Source of the DNA: Clostridia bacterium
Lineage (GTDB): Bacteria > Bacillota > Clostridia > Christensenellales > Christensenellaceae
Direction of reading: 5' to 3'
DNA length: 63,684 bases
Assembly: GCA_017531505.1 (NCBI GenBank)
Contig: JAFXKX010000012.1
Location: 1 to 63,684 of the forward strand
In this document: positions 9,531 to 17,634 of the stretch, in pieces
Position numbering within the stretch: position 1 is the stretch's first letter
Layout: each line of letters opens with the position of its first letter
Translations under genes and position numbers: made by a program
The notes under the pieces: generated by a model
Told to the model about the DNA's origin: nothing
Database searches by the model: none
Seen by the model: the letters and a program-made list of their open reading frames with translations, nothing else

Positions 9531-9547
9531 ACAACCCAATGGGTTGT
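9531..9547 (-). repeat. Palindrome ACAACCC-ATT-GGGTTGT in the rpsU leader
   Basis: Perfect 7-bp inverted repeat with a 3-nt loop. It begins about 5 nt after the start site predicted from the promoter at 9559-9587, so it could be a 5' mRNA-stabilising hairpin or an operator. Confidence 0.6.
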
Positions 9548-9558
9548 CAACAAAAAAC

Positions 9559-9587
9559 ATTATAGTATACCCTTTGCACAAAGTCAA
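9559..9587 (-). promoter_or_regulatory. Sigma-A promoter of rpsU
   Basis: TTGACT (9582-9587), 17-nt spacer, TATAAT (9559-9564): five of six and six of six consensus bases. This is among the strongest promoters in the window, as expected for a ribosomal protein gene. Confidence 0.88.
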
Positions 9588-9662
9588 CCACTTTTATATT
9601 CCGGATAAATAATTTTTCTCAATACAAAAGCAATCCCTGTTTTGCAAAGGCAGATTCCACGA

Positions 9663-10007
9663 TCAACCCGGAGGCCAAGCCAGTTCTCTGCCGCCCAACA
9701 CATGAAAATGCAGATGTTCCACGGTCTGTCCACCGTCTTTGCCGGTATTGATAGCTACGCGGAATCCGGTCTTGTCGATCCCTGTGATCTTTGCCACCTG
9801 CTGAATAGCATGAACGATATGTTCCATCAATTCGCCGCACGAACTGTTTACTTCCAGAATAGATGCCACATGCTGCTTAGGCACAACCAATATATGTTCA
9901 GGTGCCTGTGCATCAATATCACGGAAAGCCAGTACAAAATCATCTTCATATACTTTCGCAGAAGGGATCTGACCGGCAATGATCTTACAAAAGATACACT
10001 GTTCCAT
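9663..10007 (-). CDS. HIT family (HINT-like) nucleotide hydrolase
   Basis: 114-residue histidine-triad protein; HINT-type members hydrolyse AMP-linked substrates. The triad HLHFHVLGG is near the C-terminus, and the N-terminus has the zinc-site residues CIFCKI. It follows mtaB with a 19-nt gap and is the last gene of the dusB-ycxB-prmA-mtaB run. I see no clear terminator after it. Confidence 0.93.
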   Translation of the reverse strand: MEQCIFCKIIAGQIPSAKVYEDDFVLAFRDIDAQAPEHILVVPKQHVASILEVNSSCGELMEHIVHAIQQVAKITGIDKTGFRVAINTGKDGGQTVEHLHFHVLGGRELAWPPG

Positions 10008-10025
10008 AATTTTCTCCTTTTATGC

Positions 10026-11306
10026 TTAATCGATCACGTCGCACAGAAGTTTTTCACCCTCTGTGCCGCAAATTTTGACTCTTTTGATTTCACCCGGCAT
10101 ACCGGGGATCTCTGTATGCAGGTACCGCTCAATATACCCTTCGCAGATCCCCTCTGCACAGTACTGTTCCAGCAGCACCGCGTGTTCTGTGCCGATCAGG
10201 CTTTGGGCATACGCATGAGACATCTTTTCACCCAATGCAATGATCTCTGCCGCACGCTGTTTCTTTACATCGCCCGTCAGATCACCGGGCATGCGTGCCG
10301 CTGCTGTACCTTCCCTCTTGGAATACGGGAATACGTGCAGTTTTGCGAATCCGACTTTCTGCAAAAACGCCATTGTCTGCGCGTGTTCTTCCTCTGTTTC
10401 TCCTTGAAAACCGGCGATTACATCCGTGGTAATGGCCGGGTTGGAAAACGCCTTGCGTACATTGGCAATATATTCCGCATACTGTTCAGCCGTATACTTA
10501 CGGTTCATGCGTTTTAACACCGTTGTGCATCCGCTCTGCAAGGACACATGGAAGTGCGGGCACAACTTTGACAACGCCGCTGCCCGTGTGCAAAACTCTT
10601 CTGTCAGCAAAGTCGGCTCCATAGAACTCAAGCGAATACGGTCGATTCCTTCTATAAGCTGAAGTCCTTCCAGCACATCGATAAATCCGACACCCTGCAT
10701 ATCTTTTCCGTATGAACTGACCAAAATACCGGTCAGCACCACTTCCCTCACACCGGATGCCGCCAGGCGTTTCGCCTCCGCCATGATATCCTCCGGCTTG
10801 CGGGAACGTACGGGGCCGCGGGTATATGGGATAATACAATAGCTGCAAAAATTATTGCAACCGTCACAGATCTTAATGTTGGCACGGGTGCGTTCATGGC
10901 TGCGTGATACTTGCAGCGGTTCAAAATCCCGTTCTTTTCGGATATCACCTACTGCATTGATCTTTGTTTCGCCCGCCTGCAGACGGCGGATCACTTCCAG
11001 GATCCTGCTTTTCCCCGAAGATCCCAATACCGCGTCCACACCTTCACGGTCCAGTATAGACTGCGCATCTCTCTGTGTCAGGCAACCGCAAACACATACC
11101 AAACCGCCTTTTTCTACTGCACGCCCGATCATCTGTCGGGATTTCCGATCGGCAACGGCTGTTACAGTACAGGTATTAATGATATATACATCTGCATACT
11201 CATCAAATTCTACCGTCTTATACCCGGCCGCTTCCAGTATCTCGGTCATAGCATCCGTTTCATATTTATTTACCTTGCACCCGAGGGTACAATAGGCCGC
11301 CCGCAT
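10026..11306 (-). CDS. mtaB: tRNA t6A37 methylthiotransferase MtaB
   Basis: Radical-SAM enzyme that converts t6A to ms2t6A at tRNA position 37. An N-terminal UPF0004 domain with cysteines (TLGCKVN, NTCTVT, CGC) binds the second Fe-S cluster. The radical-SAM core has CNNFCSYC (CxxxCxxC), and a C-terminal TRAM-like segment follows. The short spacing and the sequence FCSYCIIPYTRGPVRSR favour MtaB (YqeV) over MiaB. 426 residues is complete. The stop of prmA lies 1 nt before its ATG. The partner gene tsaD, needed for the t6A substrate, is also in this window. Confidence 0.93.
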   Translation of the reverse strand: MRAAYCTLGCKVNKYETDAMTEILEAAGYKTVEFDEYADVYIINTCTVTAVADRKSRQMIGRAVEKGGLVCVCGCLTQRDAQSILDREGVDAVLGSSGKSRILEVIRRLQAGETKINAVGDIRKERDFEPLQVSRSHERTRANIKICDGCNNFCSYCIIPYTRGPVRSRKPEDIMAEAKRLAASGVREVVLTGILVSSYGKDMQGVGFIDVLEGLQLIEGIDRIRLSSMEPTLLTEEFCTRAAALSKLCPHFHVSLQSGCTTVLKRMNRKYTAEQYAEYIANVRKAFSNPAITTDVIAGFQGETEEEHAQTMAFLQKVGFAKLHVFPYSKREGTAAARMPGDLTGDVKKQRAAEIIALGEKMSHAYAQSLIGTEHAVLLEQYCAEGICEGYIERYLHTEIPGMPGEIKRVKICGTEGEKLLCDVID

Positions 11307-11307
11307 A

Positions 11308-12252
11308 TCAGAACCCTATGGTGAGTGCTGCCCACTCACCTTCAATGCTGATATGGCTGACAGACATACCTGCATTTTCGTATTGCTGTCTTACTTCGTC
11401 CAGTCTGTCCAGAATAATGCCCGAAGCGATCAGTTTGCCTTGCGGCTTGAGCACCTGCTTGAACAACGGCTGCATCGCAATAATAATATCTGCAACAATG
11501 TTGGCCGCAATGACATCGTACTGCTGCGCACATACCTGATCCCGTACAGCACCCTCTGCCAATGCATTACCAAGCAATGTTCCGAATTTATCTTCCGCCA
11601 CATGATTTCTCAGCATATTTTCACGGGTCACGCGCATAGCATCTTCTTCTACATCTACACACAATGCATGCCCTGCACCCAGCAGCATGCACCCTACTGC
11701 CAGAATACCGCTGCCGCAGCCCATATCCAATACCTGTGCGCCTTCGGTAATCACCTTTTCCAGGCTTGCAAGACACAGTCTTGTCGTTTCATGGGTACCG
11801 GTACCAAAGCTGGAGGAAGGATCGATTTCCAGCGGGATACGGGTATTCCCTTCGGGCAGTGTCTCCCACGAAGGCTTGATGATCAGCTTCTCACCCACCG
11901 GGATCGGCTTATAAAAGCGTTTCCAGCTGTTCATCCAGTTTTCCTCCTGGATATTCTCGATCTCAACCGTAAAGTTGACACCGCGGCGATTTGCCTCCTG
12001 CAGCAGTGCATACAATTTACGCATTTTTTCCGCACCGCTGTTGTTCTTTTCCGTGTATACCGTCAGTGTAGCCTTTTGTTTCTGCACCAATTCTTCTTCG
12101 ATATAGTCATAATAAATGGAAGTTTCCATAAATTCCGAAACTTCTCTGGGATCCGTCAACGCGTACTGATCGATCCCTTCGCCGATCATACGGTCTAAAA
12201 AACCGTCTACATCTTCAGGCGCCATAGAAATTACAATACATTCCCAATCCAT
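11308..12252 (-). CDS. prmA: Ribosomal protein L11 methyltransferase
   Basis: SAM-dependent enzyme that methylates ribosomal protein L11. Motifs visible: PSSSFGTGTHETTRLCL, the SAM-binding loop VLDMGCGSGILAVG, and ANIVADIII. 314 residues fits the family. It lies between the ycxB-like gene (4-nt gap) and mtaB (1-nt gap), a common Firmicute arrangement. Confidence 0.95.
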   Translation of the reverse strand: MDWECIVISMAPEDVDGFLDRMIGEGIDQYALTDPREVSEFMETSIYYDYIEEELVQKQKATLTVYTEKNNSGAEKMRKLYALLQEANRRGVNFTVEIENIQEENWMNSWKRFYKPIPVGEKLIIKPSWETLPEGNTRIPLEIDPSSSFGTGTHETTRLCLASLEKVITEGAQVLDMGCGSGILAVGCMLLGAGHALCVDVEEDAMRVTRENMLRNHVAEDKFGTLLGNALAEGAVRDQVCAQQYDVIAANIVADIIIAMQPLFKQVLKPQGKLIASGIILDRLDEVRQQYENAGMSVSHISIEGEWAALTIGF

Positions 12253-12256
12253 CTGC

Positions 12257-12805
12257 TTATCTGCCTTTCTTCGTCGTTGTCTTATTCAATGCCTTACGCT
12301 TACTTTCCTGTATTTTTGCCTCGGCCAATCCTTTTTCGACATATGCTTTCAGTTGTTCCAGCTGTTCCTTGGTCAACAAACGCTTATCCAATATCAATGC
12401 CTGATCTGCCGACAAATACAGATACACCGATTTGCCCGGTGTTCTCAACTTGCGGATATCGCTCCACTTATGGTTGCTGTGGCGCCCCGTCGTCTTATTC
12501 TGCACCGCGATCTTATTTTCTCCGAACTGATACTGCATACGTATCACTTTGTTCTGCAGACCGCCTTTCCGGATCGTATACTGCAGGCGGCGTCTTCTGC
12601 TGAAATACCATGCCGCAACCACAGCCAGCATCACCATACAAGACATGAACTTATACGGTTTATCAAAAATCCAATTATCCAGCACCATTGTCAATGCCGC
12701 CAATTCCGCCATTACAAACGGTAAGAAACGCCAGGACGTTATACTGTCATACCAGAAAAACCGGGTATAAATTTTCTTATCAAAAGTCGCTTCCAAAGAA
12801 ATCAT
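12257..12805 (-). CDS. YcxB-like membrane protein
   Basis: 182-residue protein with two hydrophobic segments near residues 27-70, followed by a basic RRRRLQYTIRKGG stretch and a C-terminal domain that resembles the YcxB-like fold (NKTTGRHSNHKWSDIRKLRTPGKSVYLYLS). The function of this family is not known. It lies between dusB (24-nt gap) and prmA (4-nt gap), so it is likely co-transcribed with the tRNA/ribosome modification genes. Confidence 0.6.
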   Translation of the reverse strand: MISLEATFDKKIYTRFFWYDSITSWRFLPFVMAELAALTMVLDNWIFDKPYKFMSCMVMLAVVAAWYFSRRRRLQYTIRKGGLQNKVIRMQYQFGENKIAVQNKTTGRHSNHKWSDIRKLRTPGKSVYLYLSADQALILDKRLLTKEQLEQLKAYVEKGLAEAKIQESKRKALNKTTTKKGR

Positions 12806-12829
12806 ACAGATCGCTCCTTTCGGAAACCA

Positions 12830-13828
12830 TTATATCATGTTTGCATCTGTTGTGGAATCACCAAACACCTGCATTGCCAAACTTTGCAGCTGTTCCAGCG
12901 TATTTAACCCCAATGCCTGCTGCCGCAGCGCCGCCGCACCGCGGACACCCTTCAGATACCACGCGATATGTTTGCGGAACTCCTGTATCGCGCGATGTTC
13001 CCCCTTGGACTTTACACACAGTTCTGCTTGTTTCAATACCGTCTGCAGTTTTTCCTGATTGCTTATCTGCCGATAGGTGCCCGTTTGCAGATACGTTTTG
13101 ATCTGACTGAAAAGAAAGGGATTTCCTGTTGCGCCGCGTGCCACCATGACCCCATCTGCACCGGTATAATCCAGAATCCCTTTGGCATCCTCCGGAGAAA
13201 ATACATCTCCATTGGCGATGACCGGGATACTGAGCAATTGCTTTGTCCGGGCAATACAATCCCAATCTGCTTTGCCGGTATAGTACTCTTCCCGTAAACG
13301 ACCATGAATCGTTACTGCATCGGTACCGGCTTGTTCCATGCGCTGTGCAAAACTGACGGCATCTCCGTGGGTTTTGTCAAATCCGCGTCGGAATTTTACC
13401 GTTACCGCCACTTCCGATACCTTTTTTGCCGCAGCCACGATCTCCGCCGCCAATTCGGGTTCTTTCATCAGTGCAGAGCCTTCTCCGTTATTGACGATCT
13501 TAGGCGCAGGGCAACCCATATTGATATCAAAACAACTGATACGCCCTGCCTGCTCCTGCTGTAATACCCGTATTGCATTGGCAATATCCTGCGGATCTCT
13601 GCCGAATAATTGGATCGCGCTTTTGGTTTCATCCCGCAGATCTACGATCTCAAAAGTCCTCTTGCTGTTATATTTCAAACCTTTTGCGCTGATCATTTCA
13701 CTATAGGTCATATCCGCACCCCAATCGCGGCATACCTCACGGAACGCAAAATCCGTTATACCGGCCATGGGCGCCAACACTACCGGGACCGTCTCTTCCT
13801 GCCCGATCTGTAATATCTGTCTCAGCAT
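12830..13828 (-). CDS. dusB: tRNA-dihydrouridine synthase (DusB type)
   Basis: FMN-dependent reductase that forms dihydrouridine in the tRNA D-loop. Motifs: APMAGITDFAFRE at the N-terminus, the catalytic cysteine in NMGCPAPKIVNN, FRRGFD, the HGR motif VTIHGRLREEYYTG, and ANGDVFSPED. 332 residues is full length. GGAG lies 8 nt before the ATG. A terminator structure for the upstream gene ends about 20 nt before the start, leaving little room for a separate promoter, so transcription may reach it by read-through. Confidence 0.95.
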   Translation of the reverse strand: MLRQILQIGQEETVPVVLAPMAGITDFAFREVCRDWGADMTYSEMISAKGLKYNSKRTFEIVDLRDETKSAIQLFGRDPQDIANAIRVLQQEQAGRISCFDINMGCPAPKIVNNGEGSALMKEPELAAEIVAAAKKVSEVAVTVKFRRGFDKTHGDAVSFAQRMEQAGTDAVTIHGRLREEYYTGKADWDCIARTKQLLSIPVIANGDVFSPEDAKGILDYTGADGVMVARGATGNPFLFSQIKTYLQTGTYRQISNQEKLQTVLKQAELCVKSKGEHRAIQEFRKHIAWYLKGVRGAAALRQQALGLNTLEQLQSLAMQVFGDSTTDANMI

Positions 13829-13847
13829 ATATACTCCACATTTTCAT

Positions 13848-13881
13848 AAAAAAGGTATTTACCTTACGGCAAATACCTTTT
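13848..13881 (-). terminator. Terminator after the 13891-14502 gene
   Basis: AAAGGTATTT arm, 10-nt loop, matching AAATACCTTT arm, then TTTTTT on the minus strand. A-tracts on both sides make it potentially bidirectional. Confidence 0.8.
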
Positions 13882-13890
13882 GGTGTTCCA

Positions 13891-14502
13891 TCAATTCTGA
13901 GCAGGCTTTGAACCCGCTTCGCCTTCTTCCAACTCATCTGCCCACGGAGTGGGGTATGCAGTTTCGGAATAATACTCTTCTTCCAGTGTGATATCGTTTA
14001 CTTTCCAGCGACCGTTCTCTTCTTTTACCATATGCAGTATAAAGGTACCGCTCTCGATAAACTGATCCACTTCGGATTTATCCAATACAGATGTATCAAA
14101 CTTCCATGCAATATCCTGCACGATGTTTTCTACCCGGATATCCATGGTATCCTTCCATGCAAATACAACTGTGATCGGCACTTTGGTCTGTTGATCGTAG
14201 GCCGAAATAATATAACTGCTGTTCTTCTGCTGTGTCTGAAGCTGTGTTTTATCCAGATATTCCTGTGTAAAGATACCGTCCAGCAACTCCGTATCCGGGT
14301 TGTTGATAGGGTTCATGATGACAGAAGTCCGTTTTGTAAACGCATCTCTGGACAACATATAGATCTGTGCGGAGTTTTCTGCCGTTTCAAATGCAAACAG
14401 TGCCAGTTCGATAATCAGCAATACCGCCAATACCTTACCCAGCAAATACATTGCCGCTTTGATACCACGCACAAGATGTGCTTTCTTTTTGTTTGTATTC
14501 AT
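13891..14502 (-). CDS. Membrane-anchored protein of unknown function
   Basis: I do not recognise a family. The 203-residue product has a basic N-terminus (residues 1-15), one hydrophobic segment at about 19-40, and a soluble, probably extracytoplasmic domain of about 160 residues that ends in an acidic, proline-containing tail. The domain has alternating strands (ITVVFAWKDTMDIRV, FILHMVKEENGRWKVNDITL) reminiscent of NTF2/DUF-type accessory domains, but that is only a guess. It has a promoter at 14565-14593 and its own terminator. GAGGCAGGTTT precedes the ATG. Confidence 0.75.
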   Translation of the reverse strand: MNTNKKKAHLVRGIKAAMYLLGKVLAVLLIIELALFAFETAENSAQIYMLSRDAFTKRTSVIMNPINNPDTELLDGIFTQEYLDKTQLQTQQKNSSYIISAYDQQTKVPITVVFAWKDTMDIRVENIVQDIAWKFDTSVLDKSEVDQFIESGTFILHMVKEENGRWKVNDITLEEEYYSETAYPTPWADELEEGEAGSKPAQN

Positions 14503-14538
14503 AAACCTGCCTCAGCTATCAATTATACTTCCGTTATG

Positions 14539-14631
14539 CCGATACCATAAAGTCCGACATATTAGTTATACCACAAATTTTCGCACGGCTCAATACGCTT
14601 CCCGATTTATTTACACCTTTCATGGTATCGG
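14539..14631. repeat. Perfect 10-bp inverted repeat bracketing a promoter
   Basis: CCGATACCAT (14539-14548) and ATGGTATCGG (14622-14631) flank the promoter at 14565-14593. AAAG/CTTT bases beside the arms extend the similarity past one unpaired base. This may be a pair of operator sites; RNA hairpin formation is less likely because one arm lies upstream of the promoter. Confidence 0.5.
14565..14593 (-). promoter_or_regulatory. Promoter of the 13891-14502 gene
   Basis: TTGAGC (14588-14593), 17-nt spacer, TATAAC (14565-14570), with the start codon about 62 nt downstream. Confidence 0.65.
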
Positions 14632-14676
14632 AATTTTTCGTACCATATCCAAAAGGATGTATCGCAAGCCTTCTCT

Positions 14677-15489
14677 TTATGACTCTGCCTTCTTTTTCCG
14701 ATCACGTTTCCCTTCGCCGATATACATCCCTATAAACGCCGCTACCAGATTGATCAAGACATGGTACCAAAGGTCCAGTCCGAAAAATGCCCAAACAATG
14801 GCTCCGCAAATAACCATTCCTGCAGCAAGCAATCTGTGATCCCATTCTTTTTTATAGCCATATATACCCATCACAACAGCAGTAATCAGATGCATGACAA
14901 TCAGATACGTTGTCATCTGATCCCACGGCACCCACTCAAAATACAACGGCACCAGCCCTGCCAGTGCAATCGTCATCAGATATGGTACATATCCCAGTTT
15001 CCGTTTGCGTTCTTTCTTTCTGTTATTCTTGACTGCAACAGCAAGTACAGCACCTGTCATGGGGTTGAGTTTTTTGATATACCGCAGCATCAACGAAATG
15101 GGCCGCAATCCCCATGCATTGATGGTATTTGGCATCTCCGGCAATGTATCCCGGCGTATTGCTTCTACATGGCCGTTTTTACGAAGATATCTTCTGACTC
15201 GCAAAAACTTTAGACAGGCGATCACATCACCCACAAAGAAACCAGCAATCGTAGTCAATATCGCCATACCTACGACCTCAGTATCGAGCCTACTTCCACT
15301 CAGAACGTCAGCAAAATGTGCTACGAGCGCCGAAATGCCTGCATAACCGGCCAATCCACACAATTCTCCCAGCAAGTTCAAAAGCAATCCAAAAAAGAAA
15401 CCTTCCTCCGGCATACTCGCAGGGACGGGTACGATCGGTTTTTCTACCTTATTTCTCCCAAACATATCTTTGCGTAATCCACCTTCCAC
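14677..15489 (-). CDS. Polytopic membrane protein of unknown function
   Basis: I do not recognise a family. 270 residues: a short N-terminal cytoplasmic part, two hydrophobic segments (about 30-55 and 70-92), a long basic loop (about 95-165, rich in Arg/Lys), then about four more hydrophobic segments and a basic C-terminal tail, giving roughly six membrane spans. The first in-frame start is a GTG at 15489, directly after an in-frame stop; an ATG eight codons later (15465) is an alternative. It is monocistronic with a good promoter at 15583-15611 and a structured leader. I see no convincing terminator after it. Confidence 0.7.
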   Translation of the reverse strand: MEGGLRKDMFGRNKVEKPIVPVPASMPEEGFFFGLLLNLLGELCGLAGYAGISALVAHFADVLSGSRLDTEVVGMAILTTIAGFFVGDVIACLKFLRVRRYLRKNGHVEAIRRDTLPEMPNTINAWGLRPISLMLRYIKKLNPMTGAVLAVAVKNNRKKERKRKLGYVPYLMTIALAGLVPLYFEWVPWDQMTTYLIVMHLITAVVMGIYGYKKEWDHRLLAAGMVICGAIVWAFFGLDLWYHVLINLVAAFIGMYIGEGKRDRKKKAES

Positions 15490-15518
15490 TTAAGCTTCTT
15501 GTTTTATGATCATAATCG

Positions 15519-15572
15519 AGTACCGGTTCTGAATGTCTATCTCAAATCATAGCATTTCAGCTCCGAGGCACT
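15519..15572 (-). other. Structured 5' leader (nested hairpin) upstream of the 14677-15489 gene
   Basis: On the minus-strand RNA three stacked stems can be drawn: AGUGCC/GGUACU (15567-15572 with 15519-15524, one G-U pair), CUGAAAUG/CAUUCAG with one bulged A (15553-15560 with 15529-15535), and CUAU/AUAG (15549-15552 with 15537-15540). An asymmetric internal loop (UCGGAG opposite AACC) separates the outer two. The predicted transcription start is about 4 nt upstream. I cannot match it to a riboswitch class. Confidence 0.45.
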
Positions 15573-15582
15573 TATCGTTACT

Positions 15583-15611
15583 ACTATAGCATACGCATAC
15601 TTATATTTCAA
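15583..15611 (-). promoter_or_regulatory. Promoter of the 14677-15489 gene
   Basis: TTGAAA (15606-15611), 17-nt spacer, TATAGT (15583-15588). It lies just beyond the lysS terminator and gives a leader of about 90 nt. Confidence 0.72.
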
Positions 15612-15618
15612 TTTACAC

Positions 15619-15653
15619 AAAAACCCCTGTGCACAAAAATGCACAGGGGTTTG
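15619..15653 (-). terminator. Terminator of the greA-lysS operon
   Basis: Near-perfect stem (AAACCCCTGTGCA and its complement) around a short loop, with a T-tract on the minus strand, about 9 nt after the lysS stop. Confidence 0.9.
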
Positions 15654-15661
15654 AAGTTCGA

Positions 15662-17596
15662 TCAATACAGTTTTGCACCGGCAGGGATGCGGTTGCTCAC
15701 CATCAGCAGGTTGAGACGCTCCTCACCGTTTTCTTTATGTACTGCAGACAACAGCATACCGTTGGATTCCACACCCATCATTGCACGGGGCGGCAGATTG
15801 GTAATGGCGATCAGCGTCTTGCCGATCAGTTCTTCCGGCTCATAATATGCATGGATACCGCTCAGGATCGTACGATCTGTACCGGTGCCGTCATCCAGTG
15901 TAAACTGCAGCAGTTTCTTGGATTTTTTGACAGCTGCACAATCTTTTACCTTGACTGCTCTGAAATCAGACTTGCTGAACGTCTCAAAATCCACATGATC
16001 TGCGAACAAAGGCTCGATCTCTACATTGGAGAAATCGATCACTTCTTCGACAGTTTCTGCTTCGGCAGTTTCCGCAGGCTTTTCTGCCTTCTTTGCACTG
16101 CCGCCCACGGGCTTCATGGTGGGGAACAGCAGTACGTCTCTGATAGAAGCACTGTCGGTCAACAGCATGACCAGACGGTCTACGCCAAAGCCCAGGCCAC
16201 CTGTGGGGGGCATACCGTATTCCAAAGCGTTGATAAAATCATAGTCTACCTGAGCTTTGCAATCGGGTTCCAATGCCATACGGGTAGCTACCTGACGCTC
16301 CATACGCTCTTTCTGATCAATGGGGTCGTTGAGTTCGGAGAATGCATTACCAAATTCGGTTGCATTGATGAAGTACTCAAAACGCTCGGTAAATGCAGGA
16401 TCATCCGGCTTGCGCTTTGCCAGCGGGCTGATCTCTACGGGATATTCGTAAATAAAGGTGGGCTGGATCAGGTTTTCTTCTACATACGCATCGAAGAACT
16501 CTGCCAGGATCGCACCCTTTGTGGGCACTTCGGGCAATGCAACATTGTGCTCTTTTGCACAAGCGATCGCATCTTCGTCTGTCTTCCAATCGTAGAAATC
16601 CACACCGGAGTATTTCTTGACTGCTTCTACCATCGTCAAGCGTTCCCAGTGTCCCAGATCGATCTCTTTGCCCTGATACGGCACTACCAAGGAACCGCAT
16701 ACCTTCTGCGCCACAGTCTTCATCATATCTTCTACCAGATCCATCATACCCTGATAATCGGTATAAGCCTGATACAACTCGATCGTGGTAAATTCCGGAT
16801 TGTGTTTGGTGTCCATACCTTCGTTACGGAAAATACGGCCTACTTCATAGACTCTGTCCATGCCGCCGACGATCAGGCGCTTGAGATACAGTTCCGTTTC
16901 GATACGCAGTACCATATCCATATCCAGCGTATTGTGATGTGTATAGAAAGGTCTTGCAGACGCACCGATTTCAAAGGGAGTCAGAATGGGGGTGTCTACT
17001 TCCAGGAAGCCGCGACCATCCAGAAATGCACGCAATTCTCTCAGGATCAAGGTACGCTTTACAAATGTATCCTTTACCTCGGGATTGACGATCATATCCA
17101 CATATCTCTGACGATACCGCAAATCGGTATCCTTCAGGCCATGAAATTTTTCAGGGAGCGGCAGCAAAGATTTGGACAGCAGATTGATCTCATGACATTT
17201 AATAGAGACTTCGCCTGCATCTGTACGGAACACTTCGCCTTTGATGCCGACGATATCGCCGATATCAAAAGATTTTCTATACAGCATATAGGGTTCTTCA
17301 CCCATGACATCTTTACGTGCATAACACTGAATACCACCGGTCGCATCCTGCACATGGAAAAAGCTTGCTTTACCCATAACGCGTTTGGAAATAATACGTC
17401 CGGCAATACTGCATACCATGCCCTGCAACGCTTCGAAATCCGCCTTGATCGTTGCGGAATCCGTATCCTTCTCGTATTTTGTCACCTGAAACGGATCCAT
17501 ACCATTTTCTCTGAGGGCAGCCAGTTTACCTCTTCTGACTGCGATTTCAGAGGAATCGTTGATCACATTTCGGTTGTTTGTATTTTCATTGGCCAT
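15662..17596 (-). CDS. lysS: Lysyl-tRNA synthetase (class II) with C-terminal tRNA-binding domain
   Basis: Charges tRNA-Lys. An N-terminal OB anticodon-binding domain (about 50-165) precedes the class II core with motif 2 (YEVGRIFRNEGMDTKHNPEFT) and motif 3 (GLGFGVDRLVMLL). The usual protein ends near residue 495. Here an acidic Ala/Glu linker (about 500-530) leads to an extra domain of about 110 residues (VDFETFSKSDFRAVKV ... KLLQFTLDDGTGTDRTILSGI ... PRAMMGVESNGMLLSA). This matches the EMAPII/Trbp-type OB fold also found at the C-terminus of MetG. It lies 38 nt after greA, the common greA-lysS order. Confidence 0.97.
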   Translation of the reverse strand: MANENTNNRNVINDSSEIAVRRGKLAALRENGMDPFQVTKYEKDTDSATIKADFEALQGMVCSIAGRIISKRVMGKASFFHVQDATGGIQCYARKDVMGEEPYMLYRKSFDIGDIVGIKGEVFRTDAGEVSIKCHEINLLSKSLLPLPEKFHGLKDTDLRYRQRYVDMIVNPEVKDTFVKRTLILRELRAFLDGRGFLEVDTPILTPFEIGASARPFYTHHNTLDMDMVLRIETELYLKRLIVGGMDRVYEVGRIFRNEGMDTKHNPEFTTIELYQAYTDYQGMMDLVEDMMKTVAQKVCGSLVVPYQGKEIDLGHWERLTMVEAVKKYSGVDFYDWKTDEDAIACAKEHNVALPEVPTKGAILAEFFDAYVEENLIQPTFIYEYPVEISPLAKRKPDDPAFTERFEYFINATEFGNAFSELNDPIDQKERMERQVATRMALEPDCKAQVDYDFINALEYGMPPTGGLGFGVDRLVMLLTDSASIRDVLLFPTMKPVGGSAKKAEKPAETAEAETVEEVIDFSNVEIEPLFADHVDFETFSKSDFRAVKVKDCAAVKKSKKLLQFTLDDGTGTDRTILSGIHAYYEPEELIGKTLIAITNLPPRAMMGVESNGMLLSAVHKENGEERLNLLMVSNRIPAGAKLY

Positions 17597-17634
17597 TCTT
17601 CTAAATTATCCTTCCTTTACCCGGCAGGGTTTAT

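Noticed and set aside
14640..14676. Possible terminator after the 14677-15489 gene (ATCC-TTTT-GGAT)
   Set aside because: The stem is about 6 bp with wobble pairs and no T-tract follows on the minus strand.
17597..17634. T-box or other leader control of lysS
   Set aside because: Only 38 bases separate greA and lysS, with no T-box sequence or stem structure.
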